A stretch of DNA of 64,000 nucleotides from Microstegium vimineum (taxonomy: Eukaryota > Streptophyta > Magnoliopsida > Poales > Poaceae), in assembly GCA_022036555.1 (NCBI GenBank), contig CM039130.1:23462570-23526569 (forward strand), in the 5' to 3' direction. The notes beneath the pieces were generated by a model. It saw nothing but the letters and a program-made list of their open reading frames with translations. It was not told where the DNA came from and ran no database searches. Position numbers and translations under genes: made by a program. Shown here one piece after another: positions 57,430 to 64,000 of the stretch (position 1 is the stretch's first letter; the number at the start of each line of letters is the position of its first letter).

Positions 57430-58894
57430 TATGCCCACGATAGTAGATGAATTGGTGGAGGTGCGCGTGGTACGACCTAGATGGCAATAAGTACTAAGAC
57501 ATAAGATTTTAGACAGGTTCAAGCCGTTAGTATGACATAAAACCCTACATCATGTATTCTGATGTATTCTGATGGATTGTATTAATATGTGATGGTAATA
57601 TACGAACTAGGTCATGAGCGTGACGTAAAACCCTACATCATATGTTCTGATGGATTGTATTGAATATGTTGAGATGGGTTGAGATTAGTTCTGATGTCCA
57701 CTAGGGGACCTCTATGACTCCTTATATACTCTGGAGGGGTAGGGTGACTAGAAAATATCCTAATATCCGACTTGATACAATATCTTCTTGTAGCCTTGTG
57801 GTGCATGCCGATGAGTGTCGTGCACCACACACCTTGATCTTGCGGACTAGACCATCCCTGATGGTGCAGCCCATGTGGTGCACCATGGGTGCTTGGGGTA
57901 ATATACCCCATAGCTAGTCCCTAAGCGCCTTGGATCCTTTTGGCAATGCCATCTTGATGTCATTCGAGTAGTCTGAGCAATAAGAAAATGCCAAGGAGTA
58001 GTGTCCAATCAGTTTAACTAGAAGTCGAGCGGTGAGAAGTGGCATCTGACCAGTTTAAGTAGGAGCTAAATGGCGAAAAGAGGCATCTGATCAGTTTTAC
58101 TGCTTGGCTATCTTCGGACTTGATTAATTAAGACTTGCTAGAAGGATGTAAGGATATCAAGTTTAAATTTGTAGAACTGAGCACTCATTGCTAGGTGAAT
58201 TGTACACACTTAGTCCCAAGCCTGCTAGAACATGAAAAATGTATCTAGTAGCAAGGTCAAAGAAATGAATCTGAATTACCAAGAAATTCCATGTGTAGTA
58301 TACTTATCAAGGCCCACCGACGTGCTGTTTAGAAATAGTACCAAGATCCAAACAACAAGGATGAACGATGAAGCGAGTCCCTTGCTTAGCTACTAGACGC
58401 TGGTCGGTGATGAAGCGAGTTCCTAGCTCAGTTGGTAGGCACTGGTTGGTGATAAACGAGTCCCTAGCTTAGCTAGCGGGCACTGATCGGTGATGGGGTG
58501 AGTCCCTAGCTTAGCTTTGGGCGCTGGTACATGATGAAGAGAGTCCCTAGCTCAGCAGGTGGGCACTGGTCAGCAATGAAGTGAGTCCCTAGCTTAGCTG
58601 GCGAGCACTAGTCAGCGATAAAACAAGCGTCAAGCAGAAGTGGGCACTGAGTAGAGATGAACATCGAATGTAGATGAGTGGAGGTGAGTGCCGAGCAGTC
58701 TGTCCAATTAGTCGGCCACAACACATTTGTCTAGGCTTGTCATAGTGCCAGTTGCGGTTATCACAGTGACGATCATCGCGACCATCATTGTGACACAGTT
58801 GACGATCTAGATGGGAGGTCCAAATGATATCATCTAATCTAGTCTCCGAGCATCAAAAATTAACTCGGCGGGCCGAACCTAGCACCTGTAATGC
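57430..58894 (+). mobile_element. Decayed Ty3/gypsy remnants with minisatellite
   Basis: 57430-57900 has an LTR-like style (CCTTATATACTCTGGAGGGG at 57719) and internal duplication of the sentence CGTAAAACCCTACATCAT (57536 and 57624). 57910-58890 is non-coding and includes the 42 bp minisatellite. The combination fits Tat-lineage gypsy non-coding regions, which often hold tandem repeats (family knowledge). No coding domain found. Confidence 0.4.
58367..58616. repeat. Minisatellite, six units of 41-42 bp
   Basis: Units begin GATGAAGCGAGTCCCTAGCT and end GGGCACTGGTCGGT, repeated six times head to tail with scattered changes. Confidence 0.9.
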
Positions 58895-60187
58895 TGTTGA
58901 CGGTCGTTAGCGTGAACTTTTAATGCAATTATAAACATAATAAATGGATCAATCACATATAAAATCGGGAAATTTTGCTACTGGACATGCAAAGTGACAT
59001 CTCTTTGCTAGTGGACATGCAAAATTTCACGATTTGCTGGTGGACACTCTGGTTTTTGACAAATTTGTCGGTGGACATCGTGCACAACAAAATAATTTTA
59101 TAAAATAGATATAAAATCATATAAATGCCCAAAAAATATACTATAAAATTTTCTATGCTCTACATGATGAGAATTATATAGTAAAAATATTGTTTTGCAC
59201 TAAAATGATCATTTTTCCCCTCATCATCAATAGACAAAGTTAATCATAGTTATTTTTTTCCATACATTTGTAGGACACTAAAAATCTTGGAAAAATCATA
59301 GAATGTATACATCACCAAATCATGACTATGTTAAAAATATTAGCTCAATATAGTAAATTTTAATATATCAATTAAGCTTGATAAGAGATAAATTTATAAC
59401 TTAGTGATGCTAAATATACCATTATAAACTTTATTATTTTGAGCTAATATTTTTTGCATAGTCAAGATTTGGTTATATATACATTCTGTGATTTTCCAAG
59501 ATTTTTGGTGTCATACAAATATATGAACAAATTAACTATGGTTAACTTAGTCTATTTATGATGAGGGGCAAAATGATCATGTTAGTGCAAAACAACATTT
59601 TTACTATATAGATCTCATCATGTAGAGCATAGAAAATCTTGTAGTATAATTTTTAGCCATTTATATGATTTTATATCTATTTTTTAAAATTATTTTGTTG
59701 TGCACGGTGTCCACAGGCAAATTTGTTAAGAACCACAGTGTCCACTAGCAAATCGCAAAATTTTACATATCTGTTAGGAAAGAGGTGTCACTTTGCATGT
59801 CCGGTAGCAAAATTCCTCTATAAAATCGGGAAATATAGGGCTTTATCTTACAAATTCCACGAGTTTTGGTGTTTCATTATTTTCCAGGGACTATTCTAGA
59901 AAAGAGCAATAAAGAGAATCAAATCAGAGAAGATATCAAATAAATCCCGCAAAGATATAGTTGCCAATCAACTAATGGAGGATCCTGTAGACACCGGAGC
60001 GAAGTAGGGCCCCAGACCCCACCATGTGGGGCGGATCGGCATGGGTTGGGGCCAGGAGGCACCCCCCTGGGCCCACTGGCTACCGTCTTCTGGAAGATTC
60101 CTCCACCGCCTTTGAAGATTAATCTGAGCCCTACCTTAAGTCGATTTGATCCAACGACTGTCGCGCATCCCACCGGGCTATAAATAG
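58895..60187 (+). mobile_element. Gypsy-type LTR 5' part, interrupted twice
   Basis: Starts TGTTGACGGTCGTTAGCG. The sequence before 58966 resumes after 59828. A TATA box GGCTATAAATAG at 60176-60187 is the last thing before a second LTR begins at 60188. A MULE foldback lies inside. Plus orientation inferred from the TATA box. Confidence 0.5.
58967..59818. mobile_element. Foldback MULE with exact 9 bp target duplication
   Basis: 852 bp almost wholly made of two inverted arms of about 410 bp meeting near 59392: GGGAAATTTTGCTACTGGAC at the left end, GTCCGGTAGCAAAATTCCTC at the right. TATAAAATC flanks both sides (58958-58966 and 59819-59827). AT-rich interior, no coding capacity. Confidence 0.9.
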
Positions 60188-61040
60188 TGTCGGTGTCTAA
60201 AATGGCGGGGTCTAGACAGCCAACGAGTAAATTTCTAAGCGTGTCGGAGATCAGATGGTCACGCCCGGAGAACACAAGGTTTATACTGGTTCGGGCACGA
60301 ACGCCCTACGTCTAGTTTGTTGCTGAGTCGTGTTACCAAGCGTAGGAGAGCTCGTAGGGGGGAGCTACAAGCTTTGGTGAGAGAGGTAAGCGGGTTCCCT
60401 GGTCTCGTGCGTATGCGATTCGAGGTTCGTTCTGGGAGCTCGCGTGGATGCGAGTATGAGTGTGTGTGAATGAGTTCAGAGAGAGTCGAGAGAGCGAGAT
60501 TGGAGTCCATTCTCCCCCTTTATACGTAGGGAGAGATGGAGGAGTACAATAGAGAGAGAGAGGAAACGTGGGCCTGGTGTAGTCTGTTGATTTGGAGGAC
60601 GCTCCGGGCTTCTGTTCCCCTTCCTTCTCGGGGAAGGCTTCGCTTGTTAGCGTGTTCCTAGTCCTATTCGTCCTTGGTGCAACTGTAGCCACGCGCCTTG
60701 TACTTGGTGGCGCTCCTATTGCCATATGTGGGCATGGGCGGAGGTTGGCAGAACAGGGCTCGGCACCCCTGCGTTCCGTCATACAGGGACGAGTACGCCT
60801 CAATTCCTGTTCGGCTGTCCGTTAGAGGGATGGTGAGTGTCACTCGGTGGTACTAGAGCTTGTACCGCAAGGGTTCTACAGGGGCAGGCATGGCGATCCA
60901 TGTCTTTAACCCCCATCCCCAAGGACATGTCTACACTGTGGACCTTTTGACTACGGGCTAAAATGCACCGTGGATTGGGGAAGCCTCCGAGGGCAAGCGA
61001 CGTCATGGATGACGTTTCCCGCCCTCGGACGAGGCGGAAG

Positions 61041-61270
61041 AGCCCCCGAGGGCAGACGGCGTCACGGATGATGTCATCCCAGCTCGGACGGGGCGGATGG
61101 TCCTCCGAGGGAGTGTTGTTGCCTTAGCCAGTTTTGGGGCAGGCTTTGCCCTGGCTCGGGCGAGGCAGAGAGGCCCCCGAGGGTCGATGGCATCGCGGAC
61201 GACGTCACCCAAGCTCGGACGGGGCGGAAGGCCCTCCGAGGAGGTGTCGCTGCCTTAGCCGGTTTGGCTA
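61041..61270. repeat. Tandem duplication of about 130 bp in the gypsy LTR
   Basis: AGCCCCCGAGGGCAGACGGC... (61041) and AGGCCCCCGAGGGTCGATGG... (61171) head parallel segments that both go on to GCTCGGACGGGGCGGA, CCTCCGAGG and TGCCTTAGCCRGTTT. A shorter related copy precedes them (60984-61040). Confidence 0.8.
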
Positions 61271-62030
61271 AGGCGATGTGTTCCCGGGAGTGATGACATC
61301 ATCCTGGCTTAGGCGAGTCGGAAGGGATCCCTGGGATGATTTTGTCTTCGCGAAGTATGAAGTTGGGGTACCCTATTCTCAGGTATCCGACAGTAGCCCC
61401 CGAGCCTGCTATGTAGTGATGGACTACACCGGAGGCTTCCGAGAGTACTTATGGCGTTTGGTTATGTTTTTGGATTTCGGTAGGTGCGCGCGAGCGCACC
61501 CGCCGGGTGTAGCCCCCAAGGCCTTAGGAGAAAGATTTTTCTCCTAAGGGCTTATTCGATCTAGCCTAGAGCGTTTGTCCTTTTGCCCCTCTCAAGAGGT
61601 GAGGAGCGGAAGAGGACTGCCTTGCTCGTACGGGGTCAGAACCTTGCTTGCATGCCAGCCCTGCCAGGGGCGTACTGTTGTACTTGGGCTGACACGCCCT
61701 GAAGTGACGAATCGGGATTGCGTAGTGCTGTCTTCCAGTCTGAGCGTCTGCCTGATCAGTCGATGTCGGGTCGGCATCGGCATGGTCTGACTCCGCCTGT
61801 CTTGACCCAAAAGTGGGCGCACCGTGTTCTCCCATTGGTGGGTACTACGATGTATTGCCTTCGTGTGGTCAAACTTTCGATTGGCGCACCCTGAGCCTGC
61901 CGTCTGCTTGGCCATTTATGGCTCTGCCATGCCCCTCTTGAAACTGGCACTGGTGCGCAGTGCGGTTTAATTGGGGGAGGCAGAGTACCGTAGCTTCATG
62001 GGTTGGCCGTCGTGCGGGTGCCCTGGCGGG

Positions 62031-62040
62031 CTATAAATAG
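62031..62040 (+). promoter_or_regulatory. TATA box in the gypsy LTR
   Basis: CTATAAATAG about 1.84 kb inside the LTR, on the plus strand, in GC-rich context. Confidence 0.55.
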
Positions 62041-64000
62041 GGGTATCCGGCTGTGGTCTAGAATCGTAATCCCCCATCATGACTTGCCCTACTTTCTTCC
62101 TCCAAGGCCTTGTCGGAGATACCCTTGAGCCACCCTGGCGTGCCGCCCTTTGAGAGTACACCGGACTCAGGGGAAGTTCTGCGTTATGGGTGCATGCATC
62201 CGTTCCGCCTAGTGGCAGAACTCAACGGAAGCTCTGCGAGGCGTGCATAGCTCCGTTGGTTCTGGCCACCGGTTGGGCGAAGGGTTGTTACCACCCCCTG
62301 CACGAATCGCTTTCGCGGGGCAGGAGGTGTAGGATCCATCCCTTTTGCAGGACGGGTCTTGCGCTCTGTCCCGGGGAAATGGTGGCGTGCTAGCCCTCTC
62401 GAGAGGGCAGCCGAGGATGTGTCCACTGGAAAAGTCATAGCAGTTCGCCTGCATGATCCCAGGAGTTGGCTCATCCTCGGCTGTTGGTTGATGGCGATGT
62501 CACCGTTGGCAAGATGTGCAGGCCCGGAGCTGCCAATGTATGGCGGGCTCGGAGCTGCTTGCCGGCGGTGACATCGATCATGGAGCACCTGGGGCGACTT
62601 AGCTATAAAGTGCCCAACCAATCCCATGGAGAGGGAGCGACATCGTCACGGCCTGGGGTCTCCTGAAGACGAGGCAGCCGCTGTTCTCCCACAGTTGTAG
62701 CGTGCCTGGTCGGAGTTGCCAGCGGGTCGCGGCGACGTCATCCGTTGCGATCTTAAAGATCGGGCAGGTGTTCCCTGGGCCTCGCGACTAGGTTACCTGA
62801 CTTGGATATCCGACCCGTCGAGCAGCGAAGACCTTGGTGCGGATGCTGGTGCTGTACCTCCTGGCTTTCGGCTTTCCTGGCTTGGGAGCTCCCTTTGGTC
62901 CACCTTGTGATTGCTTCTTGTGTCTAGGGTTAGCCCTCGTGGCTCCTTTTGAGAATGTGTAGCTCCTACAGAGATTAATGCATATGTATATGTTTACATG
63001 AAATGGAAAATGTTTGTTTTCTCGTTTATCTGGTCGGACCTCTCATGCGTGAGGCTTGCCCCGTGGTGCGGCGCCAGCCCCCGAGTCTTTATTCGATGTA
63101 AAGAAAATCGTCTCGGGTTTGTGTCGTCTTTTTGTTCATTCACCGCGCATCTCTCCGCGAGAAGGGGGAATATGACCCGAACCATGCTATCCTCGATGCG
63201 GACGAACCATGGCTGCTCGTCGAGTTAATAGCGGGCAAATCTGAGTGGGGTGTTCGGTTCCCGTTCGCTAGGGTTCCGGCTCGTGGCCATGTCGTGGCTC
63301 ACCCCAAATTGGTTTCATCTAGTAACCAGGTCCGTTCGATGGGTCCCGGGGGCCTGTTGCCTTCCTTCGATAGGAATACCATGAACCAATCATCCATAAA
63401 AATGGACACAAATACGAAATCTGGTAATGACCTTAGCATCCGATTGCCAGGCTAATGACCGCTAGTGTGTCCATTCCCTATTCGCCCCTCGCTCTGATGT
63501 CTTGAGTCGGCCGTTTCGACCCCCGATGGGGTGGCCTCCATATCTCTGGACCGTAACGGGCTATCTATAGCCCCTATCCCTTTATCTTACCTGGGCCCAT
63601 GGGACGTCGCCGCTGGTTGCGCCACATGTGCGTCCCTCTAGCCTTCGCACGTATCGGCCAAGCTCGGACGAGTCGGAGGCTCTTCCAAGATGCGCTTGCG
63701 CTCGGGAGGCGTGTGCCTTGGACGGGGATGGATAGCAGAAGATTTATGCGTGCGACGTGGTGGGCCCGGGATGGATCCTGCAATGATGACGGATACGGGA
63801 TGCGAATCGAAATGAGGGAAAAAACGAGTGATGTCAGTTACTTGCCGCAGTGCGTGCGGCTCCCGATATCCCCGCGAGCAGTGGAAGCGATGTAACCGAG
63901 CGACCACATCTAAAGCGACTTGAGACGTGGGGTCGTGCGCGTGGAGGGCCACGGAGGCCTCGCTCCGTCTTCCAGCCCCTTATAAATGTTTGCGCGCCGC

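Larger units (their letters stand above)
60188..64000 (+). mobile_element. Ty3/gypsy LTR (Tat-like), runs off the window end
   Basis: Starts TGTCGGTGTCTAAAATGGCG directly after the TATA box of an older LTR. GC-rich, with the phrase GTAGCCCCCGAGCCTGC typical of large Tat-type LTRs in grasses (family knowledge). A TATA box is at 62031-62040; another TATA-like TATAAATG at 63981-63988 may belong to a further LTR. Tandem duplication at 61041-61270. No primer site is reached, so the LTR end is unknown. Open frames in this stretch are not supported as genes. Confidence 0.6.

Noticed and set aside
60592..63952. Many short frames on both strands in the last 4 kb
   Set aside because: GC-rich LTR sequence gives chance frames; none shows a domain or continues past repeats.
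1..64000. CRISPR array, operons or other bacterial features
   Set aside because: The window is clearly plant nuclear DNA; the tandem repeats present are minisatellites or LTR-internal duplications without CRISPR spacing.

Overview
The window is a stretch of a large plant nuclear genome, almost certainly a grass (Poaceae, probably panicoid; this is inferred from repeat families and GC-rich coding style, not from a marker gene). It is dominated by nested transposable elements. Only one intact, ordinary host gene is convincing: a single-exon TLC-domain membrane protein at 53261-54088 (+).

Layout. (A) 1-19618: a SIRE/Maximus-like Ty1/copia retrotransposon on the minus strand (copia-1). Its 3' LTR is cut by the window start, its 5' LTR is 18436-19618, and it carries broken gag, pro-int, RT-RNaseH and a long downstream accessory ORF (1388-3034). 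An 8.1 kb Ty3/gypsy-type non-autonomous element (5705-13832, minus) sits between its integrase and reverse transcriptase. (B) 19619-21061: remnant of another copia-type LTR. (C) 21360-42708: a roughly 1 kb Mutator-like element (MULE) with ~200 bp inverted ends and a 9 bp target duplication. A second, 20.3 kb copia element (copia-2, 22165-42513, minus, duplication GGGTA) inserted into it. Copia-2 was itself hit by two Tekay/Del-like solo LTRs (23233-26419, duplication AGAGG; 28091-34132, duplication TTCAT). The second solo LTR holds a Helitron-like element and a LINE 3' fragment.

(D) 43366-52440: LINE country. An L1-type LINE at 43477-47281 (+) abuts a Stowaway fragment. A second LINE (49855-52171, +) sits inside a third on the opposite strand and carries two MITEs. 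A large foldback lies at 48500-49210 and a 21-base C tract at 48255. (E) 52520-54528: the TLC gene, flanked by an inverted-repeat element upstream and a Tourist-like MITE starting about 110 bp after its stop. (F) 54529-64000: a CACTA element (55885-56823) with a tRNA-like module inside old copia LTR sequence; gypsy remnants with a 42 bp minisatellite; a foldback MULE of 852 bp with an exact 9 bp duplication (58967-59818); and a gypsy LTR starting at 60188 that runs to the window end.

The most interesting signals are: (1) the accessory ORF of copia-1 keeps one frame for 549 codons but holds ten in-frame stops, all TAG, and TAG also dominates the stops of copia-2 gag and the LINEs; (2) a 17-base palindrome is scattered about 14 times through copia-1 in LTR, non-coding and coding parts; (3) the insertion history can be read almost completely from target duplications.
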